Positions 26,059 to 34,813 of a DNA stretch of 64,000 bases are shown piece by piece. The stretch covers positions 2,418,001 through 2,482,000 of the forward strand of contig OZ242009.1 of assembly GCA_965204715.1 (NCBI GenBank), written 5' to 3'. Under the pieces are notes generated by a model. The model did not search any database. It was not told where the DNA came from and saw only the letters and a program-made list of their open reading frames with translations. The DNA comes from CATOSP01 sp965204715 (lineage in GTDB: Bacteria; Chloroflexota; Dehalococcoidia; Lucifugimonadales; UBA3495). Position 1 is the stretch's first letter. Every line of letters starts with the position of its first letter. The position numbers and the translations under genes are program-made.

Positions 26059-27267
26059 CTAGACGATTCCGGCTTCCTGAAGGTTCTCCAATTCTACGAT
26101 GGTCAGGCCCAACTCCTGGCAATAGACCTGCTCATTGTGTTCGCCCAGGCGTGGGGCTGGAATGCTGCCCTCCATCGGGTTTGCGCCGTCCATGAGGAAT
26201 CCAGGACCGGCATAGAGCATTGGGCCATTGACGGGATGGTCTATTTCAACTAAAGCGCCCCTTTCGTTCAGGTGGGGCGACTCGACGACTTGTTGGGGGT
26301 TTTGGACCAGTCCGATGACCAGTCCCCGGGCCATCGTTGCCTCCATCAGGTCCAGGTTGTTCCACTGGGCCAGTTTGGGGGCCACCAGGTCGTAAAGCTC
26401 CTCCCAATTCTCCATGCGCCCGCCCCTGCTTGCGAACTTGGTGTCGAGCAGCCCCGGTTCCTCCAGGAACTCGGCCCACGCTTCCATCGGGCGTCCGCCG
26501 GTGCCAGCGGTGGTCAGCGTTACTTCCCCATCCTTGGTGAACAGGTGCATCCCGTCCATTACGTTGCCATCGCTGCCGCCTCGCTTGGGACTCCGGCCGG
26601 TGAAACTGTAGGGGTGAATCAGGCCCGAGGGGGTGCTGACAGCAGCCTCCATCGTGGAAACGTCTATATGCTGGGCTTCGCCGGTCTGCTTGCGGTGCAT
26701 CAGGGCAGCCAGGGTGGCAATTGCGCCGTTGCGGGCGGCGGTTATCTCCATCTGCTCCAGGACAGTTCCCATCGGGGGACGGTCGGCTGACCCTGTAACC
26801 GCATGGAGAAATCCCCCGGTGGCCTGGACCACTAGGTCACTCCCCACGAAACTGCCATAGGGCCCGGTCTGGCCGAAGTAGGTCAAAGACGTGAGTATCA
26901 GCCTGGGATTGGACTCGGTGAGTGCCGCATAGCCCAGCCCGATGTCCTCCAGGTAGCCGGGTGCGCAGCTTTCAATCATCACGTCGGCGTTTTGGACCAG
27001 GCGCAGGAAAACGCGCCGTCCCTCCGGCCTGCCTACGTCGAGCGTCACGCCCCGTTTATTGGTGTTGAAGGCCAGGAAGAGGGAACTTCCGTCGGTGTCC
27101 GGCTCCCCGGTGATAAAGGGAGGTTCCATGCGGGTCGGATCGCCTCCGGCTGGAGGTTCGACCTTGATGGTGGCCGCTCCCTGGTCGGCCAGCAGCTTGG
27201 CACAGTACGCGCCGGACGGGGAGCCGGAAAGCTCCACCACTTTCACGTCATCTAGGATTCCAAGCAT
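26059..27267 (-). CDS. CaiB/BaiF CoA-transferase family protein
   Basis: A 402-residue class III CoA transferase. Landmarks: VVELSGSPSGAYCAKLLADQGA, NTNKRGVTLDV, YLEDIGLGYAAL, TSLTYFGQTGPY and HIDVSTMEAAVS. By eye, the position of the formyl-CoA transferase catalytic Asp is Glu (STMEAA). AGGACTTGAG precedes the ATG. It is the last gene of a minus-strand run with a second CaiB gene (27,303), VOC, bicupin and flavin monooxygenase. Two adjacent CaiB genes may form a heterodimer or serve two acids. Confidence 0.9.
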   Translation of the reverse strand: MLGILDDVKVVELSGSPSGAYCAKLLADQGAATIKVEPPAGGDPTRMEPPFITGEPDTDGSSLFLAFNTNKRGVTLDVGRPEGRRVFLRLVQNADVMIESCAPGYLEDIGLGYAALTESNPRLILTSLTYFGQTGPYGSFVGSDLVVQATGGFLHAVTGSADRPPMGTVLEQMEITAARNGAIATLAALMHRKQTGEAQHIDVSTMEAAVSTPSGLIHPYSFTGRSPKRGGSDGNVMDGMHLFTKDGEVTLTTAGTGGRPMEAWAEFLEEPGLLDTKFASRGGRMENWEELYDLVAPKLAQWNNLDLMEATMARGLVIGLVQNPQQVVESPHLNERGALVEIDHPVNGPMLYAGPGFLMDGANPMEGSIPAPRLGEHNEQVYCQELGLTIVELENLQEAGIV

Positions 27268-27302
27268 CTCAAGTCCTGTCTTAGAATCTGTGTCCTGATG
27301 CG

Positions 27303-28562
27303 TCAGGGCGCCGGTTCGTCGGCTTTCGGCCGGTCGGAGATTACTCCCTCTTCGGACAGACTTCCAATCTCTTCTTCCGACAGTTCCGCCAGAACGCGCA
27401 GGATGCGCCAGTTGTCCTCACCCAGGGCGGCCACATGCTTGATTTCCAGGGGCATCAACGGGGCCTGGAAGGGCCTGCCCGCGTAGGTGCGGACTCTGGC
27501 CTGGGGCGCGTGGTCGTTGTAGAACTCCTGGAGGTATCCCCGCTCCCGCAAGTGAGGGTTGGCAGCGAGTTCTTCCGCAGTGAACACCGCACCGCTGGGG
27601 ACACGGTACTGCTGAAGGTGGAGCATCAACTCCTGTGGCTCGTAGCCGCAGGTCCATTGACCAAGCCGCTCGTCCAGGTCGTGCCGGTCATGCCATCGGC
27701 CTTCTGTGGTGTCGAACCGGCTGTCCGCGGCCCATTCCGGCGATCCCATGGCCCTCTTCAGACTGCGCCACTGGGAATCTGTGGACACGGCGATGGCGAT
27801 CCAGCGGTCTTCGCCGAGGCATGGGTAAATGTTGTGGGGCGACTTCCAGATGTGGCTGCAGCCCAGCCTTGGCCGCGTGATGTCCCGCTGGGCCTCCAGC
27901 ACCGCCGGGCCGATGGCGGATACGCCTGTTTCTTGCATGGAGAGGTCGATGCGCATCCCCCTGCCGGTCCGGTCCCGGTTGTAGAGGGCCAGCATGATGG
28001 CGTAGGCGACGTTGTTGCCTGCGGAGTGGTCCATGTAGTTGCTGCTGGCGCGGACCGATGGACCGCCCTCGTACCCGGTCAGATAGGATAGGCCGCAGGC
28101 AGCATCCACCGTCCGGGCACGGGAGCCGGCGCGGCGCCAGGGACCGGTGTGGCCGTAGGCCGTGCAGCTAAGTGAGATGATGCGCGGGTTGACCTCCAGC
28201 AGGGACTCGTGGTCGAAGCCGAACCGGCGCATGGTGCCGGGCCGGAAGTTGTCAGTGACTACGTCGCTGGACTCGACCAGTTTCAGGAATATCTCCTTGC
28301 CCTTGGGGTGGACCACTTCCAGGCAAAGGCTGGACTTGTTGCGGGTGCCGAAGTAGGCCAGCGCACCGCCTTCGTTCCACCATTCCTCGCTGGGCCGACC
28401 GTCGGGAAAGGGCCCGGAGCGGCGGTCCTGCATGTGGTCCACGCTCTCGACCCGTATCACCTCGGCCCCGAAGTCGGCCAGGAAGGATGTTCCCCAGGGC
28501 AGGGCGTGTACCTGCTCCAGGGTCAGTACCCTTACTCCATCCAAGACGCCCATTGTTGCCAT
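27303..28562 (-). CDS. CaiB/BaiF CoA-transferase family protein
   Basis: A 419-residue class III CoA transferase. Landmarks: VLTLEQVHALPWGTSFLADFGAE, TRNKSSLCLEVVHPKG, NFRPGTMRRFGFD, SCTAYGHTGPWRRAGSRA and RIDLSMQETGVS. Again Glu stands where the formyl-CoA transferase Asp is expected. It lies 35 bp upstream of the other CaiB gene and 19 bp after the VOC gene, so it is within one transcription unit. Inferred role: activation of an aromatic or aliphatic acid to its CoA thioester. Confidence 0.9.
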   Translation of the reverse strand: MATMGVLDGVRVLTLEQVHALPWGTSFLADFGAEVIRVESVDHMQDRRSGPFPDGRPSEEWWNEGGALAYFGTRNKSSLCLEVVHPKGKEIFLKLVESSDVVTDNFRPGTMRRFGFDHESLLEVNPRIISLSCTAYGHTGPWRRAGSRARTVDAACGLSYLTGYEGGPSVRASSNYMDHSAGNNVAYAIMLALYNRDRTGRGMRIDLSMQETGVSAIGPAVLEAQRDITRPRLGCSHIWKSPHNIYPCLGEDRWIAIAVSTDSQWRSLKRAMGSPEWAADSRFDTTEGRWHDRHDLDERLGQWTCGYEPQELMLHLQQYRVPSGAVFTAEELAANPHLRERGYLQEFYNDHAPQARVRTYAGRPFQAPLMPLEIKHVAALGEDNWRILRVLAELSEEEIGSLSEEGVISDRPKADEPAP

Positions 28563-28581
28563 CCAGTCCCTGAGTTCTAAT

Positions 28582-29103
28582 CTACGATACCGGCTGCCAC
28601 TGGGGATCGTAGGCTCTGACTGCTTCTTCGTACTCGGCCCTGGGGAACTGCTCCCCGTTGGGGATCTTCATGCCGTCGCAAAAAATCTCCAGCCGATTGC
28701 CGTCGGGGTCGAGGAAGTAGAATGAGCGGCTGCCGCTGCCACCGGCGTTGCCGCCGCCCTCGATGCCGTGGACCAGGGGGCCGCTGACCGGCTCGACGCC
28801 CTTGGAGCGCAGGTGGGCCAGCGCCCGCAGGAACTCGTCCCGATTCTCGACTTCCAGGGCAATCTGCTGGATGAGGCGCACCGGCTGGCCGTCCATGCTT
28901 ACGTCAACGCCCGGAGGCGCCGAGCCGATGACGATGTTGTGGTGGTCCTCGTCGAACCGCAGGAAAGCGGACTCGCTGCCGTCAGCCCGCTTGGTCCTGT
29001 GGGTCACGGTGCAGCCGATGGCCTCGGTGTAGAACTTGAAAGACCGCTCAAAATCGGATACCAGGAACCCAACGTGACCGATGCGCTTGACGTTGATAGC
29101 CAT
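28582..29103 (-). CDS. VOC family protein, extradiol-dioxygenase-like
   Basis: A 173-residue VOC protein. RIGHVGFLVSDFERSFKFYTE gives the first metal-ligand His; HHNIVI gives the second; FYFLDPDGNRLEIFCDG gives the Glu. The His/His/Glu set fits the catechol 2,3-dioxygenase-like subgroup, though at 173 residues it is a short, single-domain form. GGGAGG precedes the ATG. Its place between CaiB genes and the bicupin supports a role in ring-cleavage catabolism; this is inference. Confidence 0.87.
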   Translation of the reverse strand: MAINVKRIGHVGFLVSDFERSFKFYTEAIGCTVTHRTKRADGSESAFLRFDEDHHNIVIGSAPPGVDVSMDGQPVRLIQQIALEVENRDEFLRALAHLRSKGVEPVSGPLVHGIEGGGNAGGSGSRSFYFLDPDGNRLEIFCDGMKIPNGEQFPRAEYEEAVRAYDPQWQPVS

Positions 29104-29171
29104 TTCGTTAACCTCCCGGTGTCATCTTGATTGTTTCTAAGGCAGGTGTGCGAACGGGTTTTCTGTTCTCG

Positions 29172-30245
29172 TCAGCTCCCGAAACTGCTGGTTACGGGCT
29201 GATGCCCGGCGTGTTCCGTATAGGGTTCCTCCCGGTAAAGGGCCATAGACTTCATCACCGGAGTATCCTGAATCGAGAACAGCACCGATTCGGTGTCTTC
29301 CGCGCTGGCGTGTTCGTGCCAGGCCCAGGACGGCACCACGAAGAAATCGCCTTCGGTCCATTCGAACCTTTGGCCGTTGATTACGCTGTAGCCCTCACCC
29401 CGGAACACCTGGTAGACCTTGCTGCTGGTGTGTCGGTGGGCCTTGGTGCGGATGCCCGGCCGTATCAGTTGCGCCCAGCAGGTCATGGAGCGCAGCACGG
29501 GCCGTCCGGTGGTCGGGTCGCTGAACTCCATCGCCACGTCGTCGAAGGGGTCCGACCCCAATTCCGACAGGCCCTTGAGGGCGTCGTAGGTGCGGTCCCA
29601 CTTGTAGTGCCACAGCGGGGAGTAGGGCAGGTCCTGTTCGCCCCAGATGGGACGGAGCGCTCCGGAAGCGTACTTGCGTATCGAATCGCCGACGCCGGTT
29701 ATGGGTTGTGTATCCTCGGGAAATGCCTCGTAGAAGTGGGCCCGCAGGTAGCCGACGAAGGGGACGTCCAGACCGTCCAGCCATATCATCGGTTCGGCGC
29801 CTTCGTTGCTGTGGTCGTGCCATGTCCATGATGGGGTGAGGATCAGGTCTCCCGGCTCCATGTAGCACTTGTCGCCCTCGACGGTGGTGTACGCGCCGTT
29901 GCCGGTGAGTATCCAGCGTATTGCCGTCGGGGTGTGACGGTGGGCCGGGGCGCACTCGCCGGGCAACAAGAGTTGCAGGGCCGCGACCATCGTGTGGGTC
30001 GTGCCCCGGTCCAGTCCGGGGGTGGCCAGCCGCATGGTGCGCCTCTCCACGTCGCGGTCGGGGGTGACAATTTCGCCGCTCTTCAACACCAGCGGCTCTA
30101 CCTCCGACCATCGCCACAGGAAAGGTTCAATCTCCGGCGGGCCGGACCGTTCCCGGCCCACCCAGCCGGGGGAGAGGCGGATACCATCAGAGGTAGCGTA
30201 GTATTGCTGAAGTTCCTCGGGTCCCAGCTTGTCTTGCACTGCCAT
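29172..30245 (-). CDS. Gentisate 1,2-dioxygenase-like bicupin protein
   Basis: About 357 residues, the usual length for gentisate or 1-hydroxy-2-naphthoate dioxygenase. The ATG at 30,245 is set by AAGGAG eight bases upstream (a GTG three codons earlier is open). Cupin 1: CAPAHRHTPTAIRWILTG and LTPSWTWHDHS, giving the two-His plus His Fe(II) site. Cupin 2: TKAHRHTSSKVYQVFRGEG and VVPSWAWHEHAS, so the second cupin also keeps its histidines, unlike many gentisate dioxygenases. The enzyme would cleave a hydroxylated aromatic ring. It stands in a run with VOC and CaiB genes. Confidence 0.87.
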   Translation of the reverse strand: MAVQDKLGPEELQQYYATSDGIRLSPGWVGRERSGPPEIEPFLWRWSEVEPLVLKSGEIVTPDRDVERRTMRLATPGLDRGTTHTMVAALQLLLPGECAPAHRHTPTAIRWILTGNGAYTTVEGDKCYMEPGDLILTPSWTWHDHSNEGAEPMIWLDGLDVPFVGYLRAHFYEAFPEDTQPITGVGDSIRKYASGALRPIWGEQDLPYSPLWHYKWDRTYDALKGLSELGSDPFDDVAMEFSDPTTGRPVLRSMTCWAQLIRPGIRTKAHRHTSSKVYQVFRGEGYSVINGQRFEWTEGDFFVVPSWAWHEHASAEDTESVLFSIQDTPVMKSMALYREEPYTEHAGHQPVTSSFGS

Positions 30246-30340
30246 CGCCTGCACTCCTTAAAAACGAAAGTGATAAACGTAGGCCCGTGGTTAACATATC
30301 TTCCCGTGGGTTTGCCGGTATTGTACCAGAACCGGGAGCC

Positions 30341-31528
30341 CTAAAGGTCAATGCTGCTGGGGTCCAGTCCCATGCGGACGCGGCCGTACTGCTCGGCAAC
30401 GCCGTCCCATGACAGGGAGGCGTGGTGCGTAGCGGCGTGAATGTCGCGGTGAAAACGCTGCAACTCCCCGTTGGCGAATATGGAGTGCCCTCCGCTGGCC
30501 TCGAAGAGACGGTCCACGGCGCGGACGGCCAGCCGGGACACGTATACCTGGTCCCGGCGGTAGCGCACGCGGTCGTCTACTGAGAACGCCGCACCATACT
30601 CGTTTGCCGGCCGGGGAGCGGCGGACAAGATCCGTCGTCCGAAGGTCGGCATTTCCTCCCGCTCCGCCTTAGCGAAAATCTCCCTGGTGTCGGCCTGCAT
30701 CAGGGCGCGGGCCGCGGCTATCTCAGCGGCTGACTCCGCCAGCCTCATCTGGAGACCGGCTGCCTCTGATCCCTGCCTGCCGAACTCGAAACCCTCCACC
30801 GCGCCCTGGGCCATGCCCAGCACCGGGGACGCCAGGGTAAAGGAGAGGATGCTGCGGAGGGGGATCCGATAGTTGGCGGTGTCGTGGAACTTCCTTCCTG
30901 GTGTGCGTGCGTCGCGCATGTCCTGCATGGGAAGTGCCCGGTGGTCCGGGACAAAAGCGTCATTGATCACGACATCCTTGCTGCCGGTGCCGAGAAGCCC
31001 GGAGACGAACCATGTGTCCTGGATGACGTAGTCTGCCTTGGGGAGCATCAACATCAGGGCGACGTCGCCATAGTTGCCCACGATTAACATCCAGTCTGCC
31101 GCGTCCACCCCGCTGGCGAAGTCCCACCTGCCGGAGACCCTGAACCCTCCATGTACCTTTTCCACATGGCCACGTGAGGGATTGAATGACGTTGATGAGA
31201 GAGTATCGCAACCGTTGGCCCAATACTCTTCCTGGGCCTGTTCTGGGAACATTCCCGCCAGCCAGTTGTGGCTTGCCCAGATGGAGTAGCACCAGGCGGT
31301 GGAGCCGCAGCCTCGTCCAAGCTCGGCGGCTACGTCGAACACCACGTCGAAGGGCAACCCCAACCCTCCGTACCGCTCCGGCTGAGCGGCGCGCATGGCG
31401 CCGGTGGCGTGGAGGGCCTGGATGGTCTCCTCAGGTATCCGTCGTAGCGTCTCGGTCCGCCGGGCCAGTTTTCGCATCCTCGGGACCAAGTCCCTGGCCC
31501 GCCGGACTAGCTCCGCTCGGTCAGCCAT
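30341..31528 (-). CDS. Acyl-CoA dehydrogenase-fold flavin monooxygenase (HsaA-like group D oxygenase)
   Basis: About 395 residues from the ATG at 31,528; the frame runs on upstream only as antisense of the next gene. Landmarks: ALHATGAMRAAQPERYGGLG, GCGSTAWCYSIWASHNWLAGMFP, VSGRWDFASGVDAADW and FEASGGHSIFANGELQRFHRDIHAATHHASL. These mark the two-component phenol hydroxylases related to HsaA and p-hydroxyphenylacetate hydroxylase, which take FMNH2 from a partner reductase. No flavin reductase gene is nearby. The role inferred is ring hydroxylation ahead of the bicupin dioxygenase. Divergent from the gene at 31,673. Confidence 0.87.
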   Translation of the reverse strand: MADRAELVRRARDLVPRMRKLARRTETLRRIPEETIQALHATGAMRAAQPERYGGLGLPFDVVFDVAAELGRGCGSTAWCYSIWASHNWLAGMFPEQAQEEYWANGCDTLSSTSFNPSRGHVEKVHGGFRVSGRWDFASGVDAADWMLIVGNYGDVALMLMLPKADYVIQDTWFVSGLLGTGSKDVVINDAFVPDHRALPMQDMRDARTPGRKFHDTANYRIPLRSILSFTLASPVLGMAQGAVEGFEFGRQGSEAAGLQMRLAESAAEIAAARALMQADTREIFAKAEREEMPTFGRRILSAAPRPANEYGAAFSVDDRVRYRRDQVYVSRLAVRAVDRLFEASGGHSIFANGELQRFHRDIHAATHHASLSWDGVAEQYGRVRMGLDPSSIDL

Positions 31529-31672
31529 AGCGCGCCAAACATAACACATCGCCTGCACCCTATGATAGACTCGAAATGCTCTGCGGGGGTACGCCCTGCG
31601 ACTGGACCGTGATACCGGGACCCACATCCGGGCCGCGCCGGAACCCGGCCGGCCCGTGCGAGGAGGCGAGAC

Positions 31673-32620
31673 ATGGACATCGGATTCATCGGCGTTGGCA
31701 ACATGGGATTCGGCATGGCGAACAACCTTCTCCAGGCAGGACATTCCCTGACAATCCATGACCTGGTGCGGGAGCGGGCAACTCCGCTGCTGGAGCAAGG
31801 GGCCAAGTGGGCCGACTCGCCCCGGGAAGTAGCGGAGGCCAGCGACATAACCTTCACTTCCCTGCCCGCGCCGGTGGACATGGAGGCCGTTGCCCTGGGA
31901 GAGGGGGGAGTTTTGGAGGGGTCGAAACCCGGATCGGTGTACATTGACCTGACCAGCAACTCGGCCACCCTGGTGCGCCGGGTCTGCGAGGTGTTCAACG
32001 CCAAGGGCGTGGAGATGCTGGACGCGCCGGTAAGCGGCGGCGTCATCGGCGCGCGTACCGGGCGTCTGGCCATCATGGTCGGCGGCGATGAGGCGGTGTA
32101 CCAGCGGGTCAAGTCCGTGCTGGACGACTTCGGAGACAACGTTGTCTACTGCGGCAGCATTGGTGCGGGCTCGGTCTGCAAGGTGATGCACAACACGATT
32201 TCAGCGGTCACGAGCCAGGCAATCAGCGAGTGCTTCACGATGGGCGCGAAGGCCGGGGTTGACCTCAAGCCGATGTGGGAGACGGTACGCCGGGGAGCCT
32301 TCGGGCGCGGCGGAGGCGGCATTCACGGGCTGCCCAACAGTTGGTTCAACGGCGACTTCGAGCCGGACTGGGAGAAGGGGTTCTTCGCGGTCAAACTGAT
32401 GCGCAAGGACGTGGGCCTGGCTACCCAGTTGGGCCGTGAATTGAATGTCCCGATGGCCCTGGCCAACCTGACCGAGCAGGAGTTGGTTGAGGCCGTGAAC
32501 CGTGGCTGGGGCGACGACCCCACCAACAAGGTACGGCTGCTCCAGGAAGAGCGGGCCGGAGTACAGCTTCGGGGCGACATTCCCCAGGGGACCATTAACA
32601 TTGAGATAATAGACGGTTAG
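31673..32620 (+). CDS. 3-hydroxyisobutyrate dehydrogenase-like NAD(P)-dependent oxidoreductase
   Basis: A 315-residue beta-hydroxyacid dehydrogenase. The Rossmann motif is GFIGVGNMGFGMANNLL (residues 4-20). DAPVSGGVIGARTG is the substrate-binding loop and GAGSVCKVMHN carries the catalytic Lys. Members oxidise 3-hydroxyisobutyrate, tartronate semialdehyde and similar acids. GGAGGCGAGAC precedes the ATG. The C-terminus has about 15 residues beyond the usual end. The specific acid is not known. A bidirectional hairpin follows. Confidence 0.9.
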   Translation: MDIGFIGVGNMGFGMANNLLQAGHSLTIHDLVRERATPLLEQGAKWADSPREVAEASDITFTSLPAPVDMEAVALGEGGVLEGSKPGSVYIDLTSNSATLVRRVCEVFNAKGVEMLDAPVSGGVIGARTGRLAIMVGGDEAVYQRVKSVLDDFGDNVVYCGSIGAGSVCKVMHNTISAVTSQAISECFTMGAKAGVDLKPMWETVRRGAFGRGGGGIHGLPNSWFNGDFEPDWEKGFFAVKLMRKDVGLATQLGRELNVPMALANLTEQELVEAVNRGWGDDPTNKVRLLQEERAGVQLRGDIPQGTINIEIIDG

Positions 32621-32666
32621 ACTCGAACTCTCTGGGCATCCGTCTACACGCCTTTGGTCCCTCGCT

Positions 32667-32698
32667 GTGGGGGAGAAGGGATACCCGCTTCTCCCCAC
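32667..32698. terminator. Bidirectional terminator-like hairpin between convergent genes
   Basis: GTGGGGGAGAAG (32,667-32,678) pairs with CTTCTCCCCAC (32,688-32,698), one bulged G, 9-nt loop. It sits between a plus-strand gene ending at 32,620 and a minus-strand gene ending at 32,702. T-tracts are poor on both sides. Confidence 0.6.
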
Positions 32699-32701
32699 GG
32701 C

Positions 32702-33547
32702 CTACAGAAGCCGGTAAATAAATGTGATGTTGGCACCGTCTCTGGGGCTGTCTTCGCTAACTAACTCCACTCTGGCCTGTCCTTCAAATTCCTCTTTGCG
32801 GTACCGAAGGGCACTGCAAACCGCACGGTAGCGATTCCGCAACCCGAGCCGCTTGTGGACGTCACCCGACAAAACCGTTACTTCTCGCTCCCCCCGATTG
32901 CGGGCGGGCGTGAACCAGTGTTCTATCACTTCCTGCCGGACGACTTCCGCTATTTCACGCCTCTCTCGCCTCTCGGTTTCTTGCCGCGGAGATTTTGGTT
33001 CGGGGTTTGGAGTGAGACTACTATCTGGTGATGGATAATTAGGGACGCTCCGGTTCCAGGTAGTCCGTATCCTGTTAAGGAAGTCGGCCTCTAGGTGAGA
33101 GGCGCTATCCCCATTTGGCGTTGGATGGAATAGCAAGGCAATGCTGTGTCCCTGTTTGCAGGATTCCAGGATCAGGTTGTTGATTCGGCAGTTGGTGGAC
33201 TGCCCGCCCATATAGCAATTCCGGGGCGAAATATGCCCGTACCCTGTGTTGTAACGATCCACGAGCGTTCCATGACCTTTACTTTCGCCTGTACATCTTC
33301 CAATGTACAGGGTTGCTTTAGACTCGTCCGCCAGGGCATAAACGCCGGGGCAATGCAGGCTTCCTACGTCTGGATGGCTATCCGGTATCCTGAACTCACA
33401 AAATGGCCCGTGCCCGTAGTCGTTCAGACGCAGTCCTCTCGTGTTGTCATAGTGTTCCGCTGGGTAGAATTCGCAAATCGCGCCACTGGAGTTCAGTTGT
33501 GGCGCGATTGTGCAAATCTTGGTGAAAGGGACGCCTTCGATTTCCAT
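32702..33547 (-). CDS. GIY-YIG nuclease-like protein with a C-terminal helical domain
   Basis: About 281 residues from the ATG at 33,547 (GAGAGGGGCAAAGAGAGC upstream); a TTG at 33,568 is possible. The middle part reads PGVYALADESKATLYIGRC: a GVY...YIG pair at GIY-YIG spacing. An Arg (DRYNTGYGH) and a Glu (HLEADFLNRIRTTWNRSVPN) follow as active-site candidates. After a charged linker (RQETERRERREIAEVVRQE) comes about 85 residues resembling a helix-turn-helix-like domain (GDVHKRLGLRNRYRAVCSALR). Such nucleases occur in restriction, repair and homing elements. No partner gene or repeat is seen. It stands out functionally from its catabolic neighbours. Confidence 0.65.
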   Translation of the reverse strand: MEIEGVPFTKICTIAPQLNSSGAICEFYPAEHYDNTRGLRLNDYGHGPFCEFRIPDSHPDVGSLHCPGVYALADESKATLYIGRCTGESKGHGTLVDRYNTGYGHISPRNCYMGGQSTNCRINNLILESCKQGHSIALLFHPTPNGDSASHLEADFLNRIRTTWNRSVPNYPSPDSSLTPNPEPKSPRQETERRERREIAEVVRQEVIEHWFTPARNRGEREVTVLSGDVHKRLGLRNRYRAVCSALRYRKEEFEGQARVELVSEDSPRDGANITFIYRLL

Positions 33548-33581
33548 GCTCTCTTTGCCCCTCTCCAATGAGGTTGGATTT

Positions 33582-34736
33582 CTAGCCAGCCCTCAGCGGC
33601 CGGAAAAACTCCCTCACTTCCTCGGCCAGAAGCTGCGGTTCCTCCAGTGCGGCGAAGTGGCCGCCCCGGGGCATCTGGGTCCATCGCTGGATGTTGTAGG
33701 AGCGTTCGCCCCATTCCCTGGGCGGGCGGCTTATCTCCGCTGGGAATGCCGCTACCCCGGTTGGAACGCTGATCCTTTCATCCCGGCCCATCGTCCATGT
33801 GTATCTCTGGTTCTCCTTGTACATGCGGGTGGACGAGCTTATGGACTCGGTGACCCAGTAGATGGTTACGGTGGTCAGCAATTCGTCCTTGGTGAACCGC
33901 TCCTCCACGTCGCCGCCGCAATCGCTCCAGGTGCGGTACTTCTCCACGATCCAGGCCGCAAGTCCGGCAGGGGAATCGTTCAACCCATAGGCCAGGGTCT
34001 GGGGCTTGGTGCCCTGGATGTGGGCGTAACCGCCCTCGGCCTGCTGCCACTGCTCCCGGTCGCTTATGAGGGTCTTCTCCGCCTCAGTTAACGGCTTGGC
34101 ATCCGGGCCGAGGTAGGGCGTGGGCCTGGTGATTGACGTGAGGTGGATGCCGATCATACTGTCTGCGTGGCCATAGCCAAGGCGGGACGTGACGCCCGCG
34201 CCTATATCCCCGCCCTGGGACGCGAACTTCGGATAACCCAGACCCTCCATCAGTTTCACCCACAGGGCAGCGGTCTTTCCGACCTCCATGCCCCGTTCCC
34301 TGGCATGGCCGGAGAAGCCGAAACCCGGGAGGGAGGGCGCGACCACATCGAAGGAGTCCTGGGCGTCGCCGCCGTGGGATGCGGGGTCGGCCAGCAGCGG
34401 GATGATCTTGTGCATCTCGAAGAAGGACCCCGGCCAGCCGTGGGTGATCACCAGAGGCATTGGGTTTGGCCCCTTGCCCCGCTCGTGGATGAAGTGGATG
34501 TCGAGGCCGTCTACGTCGGCCTTGAAGTGTTGGAAGGAATTGATCAACTCCTCCTGGGCGCGCCAATCGAAGCCGTCCCGCCAGTATTCGACCAGCTCCT
34601 TCATGTATGCCAGGTTGGACCCGTAGTCCCAGTCTGAGCCGGGAATCTCGTCGGGCCAGCGGGTATCTGCCAGGCGCTGCTTGAGGTCGGCCAGAACATC
34701 GTCGCTTACGTGAATCTGGAAGGGCTTAACTTCCAT
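33582..34736 (-). CDS. Epoxide hydrolase (alpha/beta hydrolase with EHN domain)
   Basis: A 384-residue epoxide hydrolase of the microsomal-type family. The N-terminal EHN domain opens with FQIHVSDDVLADLKQRLADTRWPDE. HGWPGSFFE (99-107) gives the oxyanion-hole HGWP. Asp177 in SQGGDIGAG is the nucleophile. GGHFAALEEPQLLAEE supplies the base His. The lid tyrosines lie in between. The enzyme opens epoxides to diols by an alkyl-enzyme ester. GGAGGGAGACCA precedes the ATG. The nuclease-like gene follows by 35 bp. Confidence 0.92.
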   Translation of the reverse strand: MEVKPFQIHVSDDVLADLKQRLADTRWPDEIPGSDWDYGSNLAYMKELVEYWRDGFDWRAQEELINSFQHFKADVDGLDIHFIHERGKGPNPMPLVITHGWPGSFFEMHKIIPLLADPASHGGDAQDSFDVVAPSLPGFGFSGHARERGMEVGKTAALWVKLMEGLGYPKFASQGGDIGAGVTSRLGYGHADSMIGIHLTSITRPTPYLGPDAKPLTEAEKTLISDREQWQQAEGGYAHIQGTKPQTLAYGLNDSPAGLAAWIVEKYRTWSDCGGDVEERFTKDELLTTVTIYWVTESISSSTRMYKENQRYTWTMGRDERISVPTGVAAFPAEISRPPREWGERSYNIQRWTQMPRGGHFAALEEPQLLAEEVREFFRPLRAG

Positions 34737-34813
34737 TGGTCTCCCTCCTCGATTAGCCTTGACCCCGGCTTAAACGGGGCAATAACGGAACGTCCTGATG
34801 CCAATGGATGATA

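Noticed and set aside
31529..32191. N-terminal extension of the HsaA-like gene by about 220 codons
   Set aside because: This part is antisense to the 3-hydroxyisobutyrate-dehydrogenase-like gene and lacks homology; the ATG at 31,528 gives the standard length.
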